From NCBI GenBank assembly GCA_014728215.1, contig WJLZ01000084.1, positions 1-64,000 on the forward strand: a DNA stretch of 64,000 nt, given 5' to 3'. The DNA comes from Chitinivibrionales bacterium. Lineage in GTDB: Bacteria > Fibrobacterota > Chitinivibrionia > Chitinivibrionales > WJKA01. Each line of letters begins with the position of its first letter. Within the stretch, counting starts at the first letter, position 1. Below the pieces are notes generated by a model, which did no database searches, was not told the origin of the DNA, and worked only from the letters and a program-made list of their open reading frames with translations. A program made the position numbers and the translations under genes. Positions 45,469-55,535 of this stretch are shown here, one piece after another.

Positions 45469-47592
45469 ATGCAAAAAACGATTATCCCCGACATTGAAAA
45501 AATCCAGGCATCACTGTCACACACAAACATCGATCCTGAAATTAAAACCCTTTTCGATTCTTCAAAGATGGATGAAGTTGAAGATCGTGTCATGAACAAA
45601 ATAGAAAGCAAGCCTGAGGATCTGGACTACATTCTCCCGATCCTTCGCGCACTGATCCGGAGGAAAGGCGAAGTACGGGCGGAAATGCTGCTTCAACTCC
45701 TGGTCGATACAATCAGAGAAAAAGAGAAAACCGAGCTTGAATATGAACTCTTCTCGAGTGTCCTTACGTTCTGGCCCGAGAATACTCTGGCACGTGCCGG
45801 ACTTATGGAGCATATTCAAAAAGCCTACGGCGACAGCCCCGATTACGAACTCCTTGTCAATCATTGCGATATCGAAAACAGCCGCGATCCTTTTCAGGCC
45901 CTCCATCTTCTTGAAACCTGGCTTCGCTTCGGCACCGGTCAGGGAGTGTACCTTCCCCAAAGGGGAGTGGGACGGATAAAGGAAATTAAACCCCGGCTCA
46001 ATGTTGTGCGGGTTGAATTTCAGGAAAACAAGAGTGAACTTCTTTCACTCCGGATTACGGAAGCCGAGCGGCTCCTCGAGTTTCTTCCCAAAGGACATAT
46101 CCTGCTCGAAAAACTCGAAAATCTTCCCGCCCTTCAGACCCTTGCCAAGGAAAATCCCGATGAGCTTATTAAAAAGCTTTTTACCAGCGTGGATCGTCCT
46201 CTGAAAGTCTCTGAAATAAAAGAACATCTTTCGCAGATAATTACTCCAAAAGAATGGTCATCATGGTGGAGCAAAGCTCGTAAGAATCCACAACTGACTA
46301 TCAGTTCAGGAACTAAACCCATTGTTTCCTGGAGCGATTCGGCGGCCGATGCCGACAAACAGATAGGTGAAGAATTTGCAAAGGCATCTCCCCGGGAGAA
46401 ACTGGATCTGTTGCAGAAGCATTCCGACCGATCGGAAGAGCTTGTGTCGACGATGCTGGACAACCTGGCCACTACCGCCGCCGCGATTAAGGAATCAAAA
46501 CCGGCACTTGCCTTTGAAACGATTCTTGCTATCGACAAAGCAGCAAAAAACCGTCCTGAAACCGAATCAATCGGTGAGTTTATCGCCCGAAAAGACGCCC
46601 CCGCGCTTATCACTAAAATTAAGGACCGCACCCTGCGAAAAAATGCAGTTGCGGCAGTGAAAGATATCAGAGAAGACTGTGCGGATATATTTATCCGTCT
46701 GTTACGCACCGAAACCGATAATCAGATTGTCACCCTGCTTTACGAATCCCTGTTAAATACCAAAGAACTTGAAACACTCCTTTCCAGTGCTGTTTCGGAC
46801 CCCGAATCGGCGTCCGGCTTTTATCTCTGGATATGCCGGAATATTTTGACCCGGCCCGAGTTGAATAGAAGGCTGGACTATACCTTTGCGCAAAAACTGG
46901 TGGGAGTGATAAATAACCCATCATTCAAATCTTATCACGCGTCGTTGCGAAAACTTTTTGATCCCGGCAATGTTGTGGATAAGGCTATACGAAACTTTGA
47001 TAAAGAACAGGCCATAAATTTTCTCTCACTGATCGACCGGTCCGGTTCTCTTGAGAGCTATCGTAAAGAAGACCTGCGAAGCGAAATCAACCGGATGTTT
47101 CCGGATTCCGAGGAAGAAAAGGAAGAATATTTCTATACCACCGCCGAAGCGCTGGATAGAAAGCGGAAGGAATTCGAACATCTTACAAAAGTCGAAATTC
47201 CCGAAAATACCGAACAGCTTCGTAAAGCAAAAGAACTCGGAGACCTTCGGGAAAATTTTGAATATAAAGCTGCCCGCATGCGACAGGAAATGCTCTCTTC
47301 ACGAGCAAAAACACTGCACGATCAAATCAGCATGTCCAAGCTTATTGTTCCGGAATCGGTCGATACATCGGCAGTCAGTATCGGTGCTAAAGTGGTCCTC
47401 AAACCTGTCGAAAACGGCGGTGAAATTCAGACCATTACCATCCTTGGGGCATGGGAATCAGACCCATCCAGGCACATCTATTCTCATCAGGCGCCTGCAG
47501 CCAATGCTCTTTTGGGTAAAAAGAAAAGCGATAAAGTCGAATTTAACAATATTCAGTTTTATATTGAAGATATCAAAGTCTGGAATGAATAA
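45469..47592 (+). CDS. greA: Long GreA-type transcription elongation factor
   Basis: 707 residues. The last 160 (about 545-707) are GreA: a coiled-coil hairpin with the acidic tip GDLRENFEY (around 591-598), which enters the RNA polymerase channel and stimulates cleavage of backtracked RNA, then the C-terminal FKBP-like domain. The first 540 residues are an alpha-helical, TPR-like extension (about 1-150 and 230-530) around a small beta module (about 150-205, RGVGRIKEIKPRLNVVRVEF). Ordinary GreA has about 158 residues; very long GreA proteins are known in Chlamydiae. AGGAAA precedes the ATG. No other greA is in the window. Confidence 0.85.
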   Translation: MQKTIIPDIEKIQASLSHTNIDPEIKTLFDSSKMDEVEDRVMNKIESKPEDLDYILPILRALIRRKGEVRAEMLLQLLVDTIREKEKTELEYELFSSVLTFWPENTLARAGLMEHIQKAYGDSPDYELLVNHCDIENSRDPFQALHLLETWLRFGTGQGVYLPQRGVGRIKEIKPRLNVVRVEFQENKSELLSLRITEAERLLEFLPKGHILLEKLENLPALQTLAKENPDELIKKLFTSVDRPLKVSEIKEHLSQIITPKEWSSWWSKARKNPQLTISSGTKPIVSWSDSAADADKQIGEEFAKASPREKLDLLQKHSDRSEELVSTMLDNLATTAAAIKESKPALAFETILAIDKAAKNRPETESIGEFIARKDAPALITKIKDRTLRKNAVAAVKDIREDCADIFIRLLRTETDNQIVTLLYESLLNTKELETLLSSAVSDPESASGFYLWICRNILTRPELNRRLDYTFAQKLVGVINNPSFKSYHASLRKLFDPGNVVDKAIRNFDKEQAINFLSLIDRSGSLESYRKEDLRSEINRMFPDSEEEKEEYFYTTAEALDRKRKEFEHLTKVEIPENTEQLRKAKELGDLRENFEYKAARMRQEMLSSRAKTLHDQISMSKLIVPESVDTSAVSIGAKVVLKPVENGGEIQTITILGAWESDPSRHIYSHQAPAANALLGKKKSDKVEFNNIQFYIEDIKVWNE

Positions 47593-47686
47593 GTGGATGG
47601 CTCATAAAGAAAAGGTTGTTGTTATAGGCGCAAAAAAAGCCCGAACGGTATTCAAACAAAGCGCTTAAAATGCTTGTTGAGTCCGG

Positions 47687-50032
47687 TCATCTTTTAACAG
47701 CAACCTTTATTTTATCTCGCGACACAGATTTTTCGCCGTCTTTTTCTATGGTTAAAGCAGAAAATGCCAGGTAGGTTCCGCTGGCAACAGCCCGGTTATT
47801 TTTGTTGCGGCCATTCCACCAGATAAAGAAATTAGAACCTTCCTGCGAAATCTTTATATTGATGTTATCACCCTCCTGTTCAGATTGAGGGAAATATTCC
47901 CCCCGGGCGATATGATTACCTATAGGATCGTAGATATCCACCGATAAGTCAGCAAGATATCGAACGCTTGCCGTGTCACCAGTCGAAACATCGGACTGTA
48001 TTATTATCATGGCCCCACCTTTTACCCGTCCGTGGCCGGGAAAGCTTCTTAATGAATCGTCAATATCCGGTGATAATGGAATAGCACCGATTTTATATTC
48101 ATAATCGGGGTATCTTACAGCAAGTTTTACTTTTCGGCTTGTTTCTTTCTGGGTATTATTTCCGTCCCCCACCTTATCAGGATATATCCAAACCAGATCT
48201 CCGTTTTTAGGAAATACTTCTTCCGTCCCCAAATCAGGTTTTATTCTGCTGATTCGAAAGGAATGATTTTTCCCCTTTGCTTCAACAACACTTTCTACGA
48301 CCATCAAATACGATACATTTTCATCCTGACTGAATTTGAAGGGAACGGTGTCGGTAATTTCATCCAAAGGTTCGGAAAAAACAACCTCCAGTACATTCTC
48401 CTTCTCCTGCGAAAAAGGTTTATAAACCGCGGAAACCAGTACCGGCGCCATGCTGTCGGCAATTGCATAAGTGCCGCCGGGAACAAAGTTTTCGTAGGAA
48501 GGCTTGATAAGGTACTTATCTATGTGGAGCGTATCTTTGTCCGAATCGACCGTGGTATTAATGGTTGCTTTTGTTGTATCCTGTGTTACCACTATAACAA
48601 AGGCTTTTGGATCATTCCGCAACGGTTTGATTGTATCCACGCTCATGTAGCGATGGGCAGGAAGGTCACTGTCGGTTATTCTTTTTTGCAGAGAATCGAG
48701 TTCATCGCTTGCAATATTTTCACCAAGATGAACTCTGATCTCATTGATATAACCATCACCGTCAGTATCAAAATAGGCCGGCTGTACGGCACTAAGCTTA
48801 ATACATTCATACAGAAGACCACTTATGGGATCGAACTCCTGCAAACTGATATCTGAGCTTTGCCTGACCGTAAAGGAGGCGGATATTGTAGTATCGCCAT
48901 CATCAGGAGCACCGCTCTGGGAATAGGAATAATCCCAGGTAAGACTGACCGACACATCGACACCGGAACCGGACAATGGAACAGCCTGGGGAAAGACAAA
49001 GCTTGTATCCGTTTCCGCTGATGATTGTTGTCCTGTAAGGGTACCGCCCGAGGGGGTTACCGTTGCCGATATGGGATTTTCTACAACAATATTCTGCAAT
49101 TTTCCGAGCAGGTCGGTGTCGGGATTATTGACCGGAGAAATACTGCTTTTTTCATTTGTTGCTGAATAACCGTTGGTTTTAATATGCTCGGTCATTGCAA
49201 CAAGATTCGCATGGGGTTCCGAGCAGTCTTTACATAAATAATAGGTATAAGTAGTTGGTACATTTTCTCCGAATCTGTAATCATCCCGACTATCCAGTCG
49301 TTCATCATTTACATACCCGGCATCACCGTCGGAAAGAAAAACAATATACTGCCGGCGGGGATCAGTGGGAGAATTTTTGAAAGCGTCTTTTGCAGCTTCA
49401 AAGCCGAGGCTTATATCAGTCCCGACAACACCCGCACCCGATGAGCGTTCCTCGGGACGTGTCGTTTTTGTAGCGAGTGTAACGATGTCCCCTCCAGGAT
49501 AATAGGCGGTATCGGTAGCAAGCCACTCTTTTATGTTTTCGAGGCCGTTTTTATTATTTGATAATACTGAATCGAGCGGAATCAGAGGAATATAGGCATC
49601 GTTATATTCATAATTGCCGATTTTCGACAGGATACCGGGATCATCCCGGAAATCCCACTCCAGTCTGTCGGTAAATACTGCAACACCGACCCGGACATAG
49701 GGATAGGTTTGATACATCTGTTCGAGAAATTGTTTGGTTATCTCATATCGCGCACCATTAGGATCATTTTGCGCCATACTGCCCGATTCATCGATAACAA
49801 AAAATATTGATGCCGTATCCTGAAAGGAACTCTGAAAAACGATTTCGGGAAGACACGCTTTAACATCACGAGATATTTCGCTAATCTCAAGCGGTACCTC
49901 AATAGTTTTTCCATCGATATTGCTCAGATTGCAGGCATCGATTCGCAGAAAACAGGTACTGTCGGCGGCATTCAGGTGTAAGAGTAGAGTCGCCGAAAAA
50001 ATGCAAAAAACGACTTTTTGAAATAGTCTCAT
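47687..50032 (-). CDS. Secreted von Willebrand A protein with FlgD-like end (paralogue 1)
   Basis: 781 residues with a signal peptide (about 1-22). A vWA domain (about 70-290) has the metal-ion-dependent adhesion motif DESGSM. Beta-sandwich repeats follow, including a segment with an EF-type loop (DTDGDGYINEI). The last 90 residues (WWNGRNKNNRAVASGTYLA) match the FlgD immunoglobulin-like/FlgD_ig domain often found at the end of secreted FCB proteins. GGAGG precedes the ATG. It is likely a cell-surface adhesion or envelope scaffold protein. It follows the 1140-residue paralogue with a hairpin between them. Confidence 0.8.
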   Translation of the reverse strand: MRLFQKVVFCIFSATLLLHLNAADSTCFLRIDACNLSNIDGKTIEVPLEISEISRDVKACLPEIVFQSSFQDTASIFFVIDESGSMAQNDPNGARYEITKQFLEQMYQTYPYVRVGVAVFTDRLEWDFRDDPGILSKIGNYEYNDAYIPLIPLDSVLSNNKNGLENIKEWLATDTAYYPGGDIVTLATKTTRPEERSSGAGVVGTDISLGFEAAKDAFKNSPTDPRRQYIVFLSDGDAGYVNDERLDSRDDYRFGENVPTTYTYYLCKDCSEPHANLVAMTEHIKTNGYSATNEKSSISPVNNPDTDLLGKLQNIVVENPISATVTPSGGTLTGQQSSAETDTSFVFPQAVPLSGSGVDVSVSLTWDYSYSQSGAPDDGDTTISASFTVRQSSDISLQEFDPISGLLYECIKLSAVQPAYFDTDGDGYINEIRVHLGENIASDELDSLQKRITDSDLPAHRYMSVDTIKPLRNDPKAFVIVVTQDTTKATINTTVDSDKDTLHIDKYLIKPSYENFVPGGTYAIADSMAPVLVSAVYKPFSQEKENVLEVVFSEPLDEITDTVPFKFSQDENVSYLMVVESVVEAKGKNHSFRISRIKPDLGTEEVFPKNGDLVWIYPDKVGDGNNTQKETSRKVKLAVRYPDYEYKIGAIPLSPDIDDSLRSFPGHGRVKGGAMIIIQSDVSTGDTASVRYLADLSVDIYDPIGNHIARGEYFPQSEQEGDNINIKISQEGSNFFIWWNGRNKNNRAVASGTYLAFSALTIEKDGEKSVSRDKIKVAVKR

Positions 50033-50053
50033 TAATTCCTCCAGAAGGTAAAA

Positions 50054-50083
50054 GCCTGCGGGTACGCCTTTTTTGCCGCAGGC
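50054..50083 (-). terminator. Hairpin between the two vWA genes
   Basis: An 8-base GC-rich stem (50054-50061 with 50076-50083, 14-base loop) is followed on the minus strand by a short T4 run. It can act as a partial terminator or attenuator after the larger vWA gene. Confidence 0.6.
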
Positions 50084-50129
50084 AATGCCAAAAACACCAA
50101 TATAAGACCGGTCGGCCTCATTTATCCGG

Positions 50130-53100
50130 TTACCGGGTAACGGCTATCAATTGTTTAACGGTTTCGGTATCTCCGTCGATATCTTTAAGAAAGATATAGG
50201 CAACATAGGTTCCGCTGCCCACGATTCTGCCGTTTCTATTAATGCCGGTCCAGGCCGTATAATACTTGTCTTTATCACCTTTCTCATAACGGGCAATTGC
50301 CAGATTCTCAATGACGATATTACCAACCGCATCATAGATCGTAACATACGACTCATCGGTAAGGAGTTTCTTAGAAATCACCTGAATAAAAGTGCCGGTC
50401 TTTGCCTGTTTCACCCGAGAGTCCGGATTATTTTCCAGAAACGTCGTCACCCCTTCGGGAAGTTCTGCTGTTGGTGAAAAAGGACTCTTGACGGCAGGCA
50501 CCGGTTTCAGATCCACTCCCCATTGAATCAAAACAACATTCCCCGGAGGCAGATGATCGCTGTTATCGATAACAAAGGGAGTACCCTTTATCAGTGACAG
50601 AGAATCTTCACCGGGATCGATTTTCAGGGTGTTGATGAGCCTAAAGGGGACCGTTATATAGGCATATCCGGATGAGTCATCCGAAGATGGACGGGTAAGA
50701 GTCAGCTCCGACATATCAATTGTCGTCCCATCAGGTTTACGAATAGTAAAAACACTGTCGATCGGAGTATCTTCGGTTCCCTGGGGCCACTTGACATCTT
50801 CATTGAACTTAACAATCATGAGATCGGGATTTGTAGTAGAGGCCAGGGGCTCATTGCCGGGAAAATAAAGTACTCTGGTAACTGAAGGCCCCGGATCGTA
50901 ACGCAAGGTGAGTTCTGATGATGCACTGTCGGTTCGATCGCTGTTGATTTCCACCGAAACTGCAGCCTCCAGTGTCGCCTCGTTTCCGCCGGTTATATCG
51001 AAAATCGCTGCTTCGGCAACCTGATTAGATTGATCAATCTCTTTGCTGCCGACAAATTTGAAAGGGATGGTAACAGTGAATTGTGAACCGCTTTCCCTTG
51101 TGGCCGTAAACTCCCCCTTATCGCCGCCTTCATTGGGAATCTCGATATTTAGCGTAATTTCATCGGTTTGGGCCTCCGATACGATCACGGCAACAAATGA
51201 TGATTCATTGGGCCATATTACTTCATCAACAGGCGTACTTGGATCCGATTCCAGGGCGAAATAGATATAGGTGTTTACCTTCAGACGGACACTTTTTTCA
51301 GCCGGTACATTGCCGGGTTTATCGGTATAAGGACCACTGTTGTTGAGAAACAGGTAATCCACTGCACTCAGGTCGGCGTCTTTAGGAACGGCCAGCCTGT
51401 AGGTCAAACCGTCACTGCTCACGGATATTCGGGAAACAGTACTCAGGGTCTGCGATGAACCGTAATTGTCTTCGGTGTTATGTTTTAAAAGCTGTTTCCA
51501 GGGTTCGTCACCGGTACTCTCAAGGGGTTCTGAAACGACAAGGACAAGGGTATCGGGATAGCTGCCTGCAGCCGGTGATGTGCGCAATGTTGCGTTTACC
51601 GGAACAGGTTTGATTCTGTCCTGAATATCAACCGTACTTTTGCCCGGAGCAAGGCTATATTCCGATGAAGAGGGCGAAACATGGGCATAGGGTTCATTTC
51701 CAGTTGAAGAAATGCCTGTCAGGTTAGCGTCGAATTGATCGGTAAACGTATAGGCTACTATCGAATCGTTACTACCGATAAATTCGGCTGTGGGATTCTC
51801 TTTTTTATAATCATCACCCTCCTGGTTCCAGTACGCATAATCAACAGGAAAAGCTTCCGGAATGGGACGATTATAAAATATTACGATTGAATCTCCCCGT
51901 CCATCGACATCACTGTCGTAAATAAACGCTGAATCGGGGGCAAATAATACTTTTGATATGGGAATTGCCACCCGTGCCACATCGCGGGGGTCACGGGGAT
52001 AGCTCCAGGTAGCGATCAAACTATCGGATGTATTACTCTCCAGCTTCAGGTTATTATTTGTAGGGTCGGCGGTAGGAAAGCTCAGCGCCAACTTCTGTTG
52101 AAGAATAATCCTTTGACCATCAGTACCAAAGGCATCCGAAGCAGTGTCAAGTGTCAAGTTTTCACGATCATCCTTTTGTTGAGTAACAAGGGAAGGCTTA
52201 TACTTGGAAAGTAATGGTGGTGTTTTGAGTTGCACATAGAAACTATCGTCTTTTTCATCAAGGCTGGAGACCACGTTTTCATCAATGTCCAGAATAGAAA
52301 GTAGTGATGTATCCAGACACTCGGTTTCCAGAAAAGATGATGAAGGAGGATCGGAGCCGGAAACATCAATAGTAAAATTGGCTTCATCGCTGGTCCCGTC
52401 TAAATATTCAATTTTCAGATAAATTTCATTAGTGCCTTCTTCAAGAGCAACGATACTGTCAAGACCGAGATACATTTTGTTGTTTTTAAATGTGCTCCGG
52501 CCTCTAACACTTTTACTTTCCTGTCCATTCGTTTCATTTCTGATCGTTACATCAATGCTTTTCTGCGTAAGCTGATTAATGAGGATCTCATCCATAACTC
52601 TGTTCAGGCTGTCGACATTCTCGGGCGGAACAATAAAAAACTCGCCGCCTGTTGTATCGGACAAAAGTGCAAGAGAACGGTAATCTTCATAGTCATTATA
52701 ATCAGGGTCTCCCAGAAAGATGCCGTAAACCGGGGGCATGGTACCACCATAGGGAGGCGGAAACGATTGATCGAATACAACATTAAGCCACTGCTCATCA
52801 ATTTCTCCGGGCTTGCCGTCGGAAACCATGATAATCATCGATTTTTCATTATACCGTACATTCGGATTATTCAACCATTTCTTTGCTTCGGTAAGGGGAA
52901 TACTGTAGGAGGTTTCTGACAAAAACTTGATATCGATGTTATCTTTAAGCAGATCAATATTCGATTGATCGTTCAGTTGCCTTAGAAGAACATTATTAGG
53001 TCCGAGCTGCTGTCCATGCTCAATAAATCCGGCGGCTGACGAATCGTTCAGCTCTGCCATCCTGTCAATAGCAGTCTTTATTACATTTGCCCTTTGACCA

Positions 53101-53552
53101 TAGGGATCGCCGGATATTCTGCCATGGGGACAACCACTGCAGACATCGATTTCGGTTGGACTGCCGTTATAAGTTATTGTTGTAGTCCCTAATTCTCCGT
53201 TACAATCAGCATGGCAGAATACCGAATCACCACCCTGAACCGAGACTGCCAGTGACTGCATACTTCCTGACTGATCAAGAATAAATACGACATCGGCAGC
53301 AAGGGTGTCCATTGAGATCCTGGGGCAGAGGACCAATCCATCTGCCGGAATTCTGGTAACCGATGACGGCACTGTAATAGTCTGCCCATCAATTCCAACA
53401 GGATCGATACACTGGGTGGTATCGGAAATCAGGTTACATCGCTGTTGCGCTCTTGCTGAAAAAGACATAAGAGTTAAGAGAATAAACAGGATTAAATAAG
53501 CGCTTAAACCCTGTTTGTTCGTGTATTTTGAGCCATTTCTGAATAACTTCAT
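50130..53552 (-). CDS. Giant secreted von Willebrand A protein with FlgD-like end (paralogue 2)
   Basis: 1140 residues from an ATG 11 bases after GGAAGGAG; a start at 53606 is possible. The signal peptide ends near SARAQ. The vWA domain (about 75-330) has LDQSGSM and a Cys-rich insertion (CHADCNGELG, CSGCPHG). Long repeated beta-sandwich units of Ig or cadherin look fill 340-1040, and a FlgD-like end (WTGINRNGRIVGSGTYVA) closes it. It shares overall layout with the neighbour at 47687. Surface adhesion or a structural envelope role is likely; it is not a chelatase-type vWA protein since no MoxR gene is near. Confidence 0.8.
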   Translation of the reverse strand: MKLFRNGSKYTNKQGLSAYLILFILLTLMSFSARAQQRCNLISDTTQCIDPVGIDGQTITVPSSVTRIPADGLVLCPRISMDTLAADVVFILDQSGSMQSLAVSVQGGDSVFCHADCNGELGTTTITYNGSPTEIDVCSGCPHGRISGDPYGQRANVIKTAIDRMAELNDSSAAGFIEHGQQLGPNNVLLRQLNDQSNIDLLKDNIDIKFLSETSYSIPLTEAKKWLNNPNVRYNEKSMIIMVSDGKPGEIDEQWLNVVFDQSFPPPYGGTMPPVYGIFLGDPDYNDYEDYRSLALLSDTTGGEFFIVPPENVDSLNRVMDEILINQLTQKSIDVTIRNETNGQESKSVRGRSTFKNNKMYLGLDSIVALEEGTNEIYLKIEYLDGTSDEANFTIDVSGSDPPSSSFLETECLDTSLLSILDIDENVVSSLDEKDDSFYVQLKTPPLLSKYKPSLVTQQKDDRENLTLDTASDAFGTDGQRIILQQKLALSFPTADPTNNNLKLESNTSDSLIATWSYPRDPRDVARVAIPISKVLFAPDSAFIYDSDVDGRGDSIVIFYNRPIPEAFPVDYAYWNQEGDDYKKENPTAEFIGSNDSIVAYTFTDQFDANLTGISSTGNEPYAHVSPSSSEYSLAPGKSTVDIQDRIKPVPVNATLRTSPAAGSYPDTLVLVVSEPLESTGDEPWKQLLKHNTEDNYGSSQTLSTVSRISVSSDGLTYRLAVPKDADLSAVDYLFLNNSGPYTDKPGNVPAEKSVRLKVNTYIYFALESDPSTPVDEVIWPNESSFVAVIVSEAQTDEITLNIEIPNEGGDKGEFTATRESGSQFTVTIPFKFVGSKEIDQSNQVAEAAIFDITGGNEATLEAAVSVEINSDRTDSASSELTLRYDPGPSVTRVLYFPGNEPLASTTNPDLMIVKFNEDVKWPQGTEDTPIDSVFTIRKPDGTTIDMSELTLTRPSSDDSSGYAYITVPFRLINTLKIDPGEDSLSLIKGTPFVIDNSDHLPPGNVVLIQWGVDLKPVPAVKSPFSPTAELPEGVTTFLENNPDSRVKQAKTGTFIQVISKKLLTDESYVTIYDAVGNIVIENLAIARYEKGDKDKYYTAWTGINRNGRIVGSGTYVAYIFLKDIDGDTETVKQLIAVTR

Positions 53553-53754
53553 AATTTCAGAATCTCCTTCCAGCAAACTTAATTTATTTATACAATATAA
53601 ATTCAATCACAAAAAAAACAAAGCAATTTTCAGCACCGGCAAGAAAGCGAATAAGCCCCTAAAAATTAATTTTCACAAGAATAGTCGTGTAAATTGTTCA
53701 AATTGTTCAAAAAAACGGCCCCATCATGCCTCTGATAAAGCTTTTGTATCCGGC

Positions 53755-54534
53755 TTACAGATGTTTTCCTCTTTTCGGGAATTTTGGGGGAGGTTTGAGA
53801 TTGAAATAGAGGCGGATAAAAATCGCATAGGCAACTTCGAATTTTTCGCTGTAGGCAATTTCCCGATTACGCCGTGAATTGGTGAGTTCTTTCTTTTGCC
53901 ACTGTTTTGTTTGATATATCAGTTCCTTGATGATTATTCGCAACCTGATAATATATTCGGGATTTGCTCTCCATTTCCCAATTCTGGCATCGGATTTTGG
54001 GGAACGTAAAGAGACATCAAAGAGTTCATCGGGTATTTGGGCAACAGGCGGCAGGGCGCCTTGAGAATTGCGAGCTGCGCAGACCAGATAATAAAAGCCC
54101 TTTAAAAAACGCGGAAAATAGGCATCGAGGTATAAGCATTTTCCCCAGCGCTCGCGCTGAAGGTCCTTTTCCAGACCGTTCAGGGTCTTGATAAAGGTTT
54201 TGCACACCTTGTCTAACTGTTCCGCTTCAAAATCGGAAATGATATATGATTTTTGTCCACGTTCTTTATAAATCTCCTTTTTTATACCATGTCGGGTATG
54301 TTTCGAATAGGTGTCATCGATTCGTGATATAGTCCAGACATCCTGATCGCCGGAATAGGTGATACGAACTTTCTCGAATTGCCCCGAAACCTCATCTTTA
54401 GCAACGCTCAATTTAGCCAGTGGAATATCAAAAGACTCACGGGGTTCTACCCCCCAGAGAAGAGAAAAGGACACACCGAGGAGAAAAAATATCCGAAAAG
54501 CAGAAAGAGACAATTTTTCCAGGTTCAGAGCCAT
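53755..54534 (-). CDS. Exported protein of unknown family (tandem paralogue 1)
   Basis: 259 residues from ATG 54534; the frame also opens at a TTG 54 bases upstream. A signal peptide spans about 10-29 (FFLLGVSFSLLWG). The mature part has a beta N-terminal half starting IPLAKLSV and a helical C-terminal half. It is a clear paralogue of the next gene: shared blocks are FEAE, RWGKCLYLDAYFPRFLKGFYYL (RWGRCLYLDGYFPRFLEGFYYL there) and RLRIIIKELIYQ. I do not recognise the family. It lies 203 bases upstream of the giant vWA gene on the same strand and may work with it in the envelope. Confidence 0.75.
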   Translation of the reverse strand: MALNLEKLSLSAFRIFFLLGVSFSLLWGVEPRESFDIPLAKLSVAKDEVSGQFEKVRITYSGDQDVWTISRIDDTYSKHTRHGIKKEIYKERGQKSYIISDFEAEQLDKVCKTFIKTLNGLEKDLQRERWGKCLYLDAYFPRFLKGFYYLVCAARNSQGALPPVAQIPDELFDVSLRSPKSDARIGKWRANPEYIIRLRIIIKELIYQTKQWQKKELTNSRRNREIAYSEKFEVAYAIFIRLYFNLKPPPKFPKRGKHL

Positions 54535-54677
54535 ATGTTTTTTAGTCGATGTCACTTGTCTCTCAAATATAATAAAAATGGCCTTCAAAATCAGATAATA
54601 TAGTGCATTTTCATAAAAACCCGGCAGGATTTTAACAGTCTATCGAGAGCTGGGGAAATTATCCGGATACATAAAGA

Positions 54678-55457
54678 CTACTTTTTAAGAGATTTCAATC
54701 CAAAGTAGTTCCTGATAAACAGAGCAAATACCTCTTCAAACTCCCCTCCGTATGATATTTCGGGATTTCGTTTTCTGTTCGCCAGCTCTTTTTTCTGAAG
54801 TCTTTTCAGCTGGAATATCAATTCTTTTGTTATAATTCTCAATCTGATTATTTGCTCTTTATCGCTTTTCCATGCATTAATCCGTTTATCCGATTTTACA
54901 GATGCCAAAGAAACTTCATATAACGAATCGGGGACCAGACTGATTTCAGGCAGGGCTTCTGAAGAATTGCGTGCCGAAGTATACAGATAATAAAACCCTT
55001 CGAGAAATCGCGGAAAATATCCGTCGAGATAGAGACATCTTCCCCATCGTTGCTTCTGCAGGTTTTTCTCAAATGTTTCAAGCGTTGAGATAAACGTTTT
55101 AACAACATCACCCAGCACTTCGGCCTCGAAATCGGTCAGCATAAAAGCCCGGGCGATATGCTCACGGTAAATGGTTTTCTCGGTTCCTCTCCGATGCACT
55201 TTCATTGAATAATCGTTTACTGCGGTAATAACCTGATAATCTTCTGAGCCTTCATAATAGACTTTCACTTTCTCACAAACTGACGTATTCTCTTCAAAAC
55301 TTACGCTCAGTTTGGCAAGAGGAATCGAATAGGGAGAGCGCTGGGCAAGTTCCGGCTGTTTCTGTGAAAAAGATTGAGGAATGAAGCCAAACAGAATTAC
55401 AGCCAGAATTCCCGGGGCATGCATGCGCACGAGCACTGTTGTTTTTTTCCGGTACAT
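54678..55457 (-). CDS. Exported protein of unknown family (tandem paralogue 2)
   Basis: 259 residues from ATG 55457; Met at 55424 or a TTG at 55493 are alternatives. A signal peptide spans about 8-32. The mature protein is colinear with its neighbour at 53755 and keeps the IPLAKLSV, FEAE, GRCLYLDGYFPRF and KELIFQ blocks. The pair arose by tandem duplication. It starts 79 bases after pyruvate kinase on the same strand. No catalytic motif or metal site is obvious; the one conserved Cys in the central block could be structural or lipid-facing. Confidence 0.75.
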   Translation of the reverse strand: MYRKKTTVLVRMHAPGILAVILFGFIPQSFSQKQPELAQRSPYSIPLAKLSVSFEENTSVCEKVKVYYEGSEDYQVITAVNDYSMKVHRRGTEKTIYREHIARAFMLTDFEAEVLGDVVKTFISTLETFEKNLQKQRWGRCLYLDGYFPRFLEGFYYLYTSARNSSEALPEISLVPDSLYEVSLASVKSDKRINAWKSDKEQIIRLRIITKELIFQLKRLQKKELANRKRNPEISYGGEFEEVFALFIRNYFGLKSLKK

Positions 55458-55535
55458 CCCTAGTAGTATATGATGAGTGAGGATGAAGTGCAATGTGTAT
55501 CGAGAGAAACTGAGAGGTCATGGGCGGGTATTTGC

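Noticed and set aside
47051-47668. A 205-codon + strand open frame at the end of greA
   Set aside because: It is a shifted frame within greA rich in Lys/Ser/Pro, with no ribosome-binding site; it extends only slightly past the greA stop.
53692-53712. Double AAATTGTTC repeat upstream of the giant vWA gene
   Set aside because: Two short adjacent copies in AT-rich sequence with no symmetry; not enough to call an operator.
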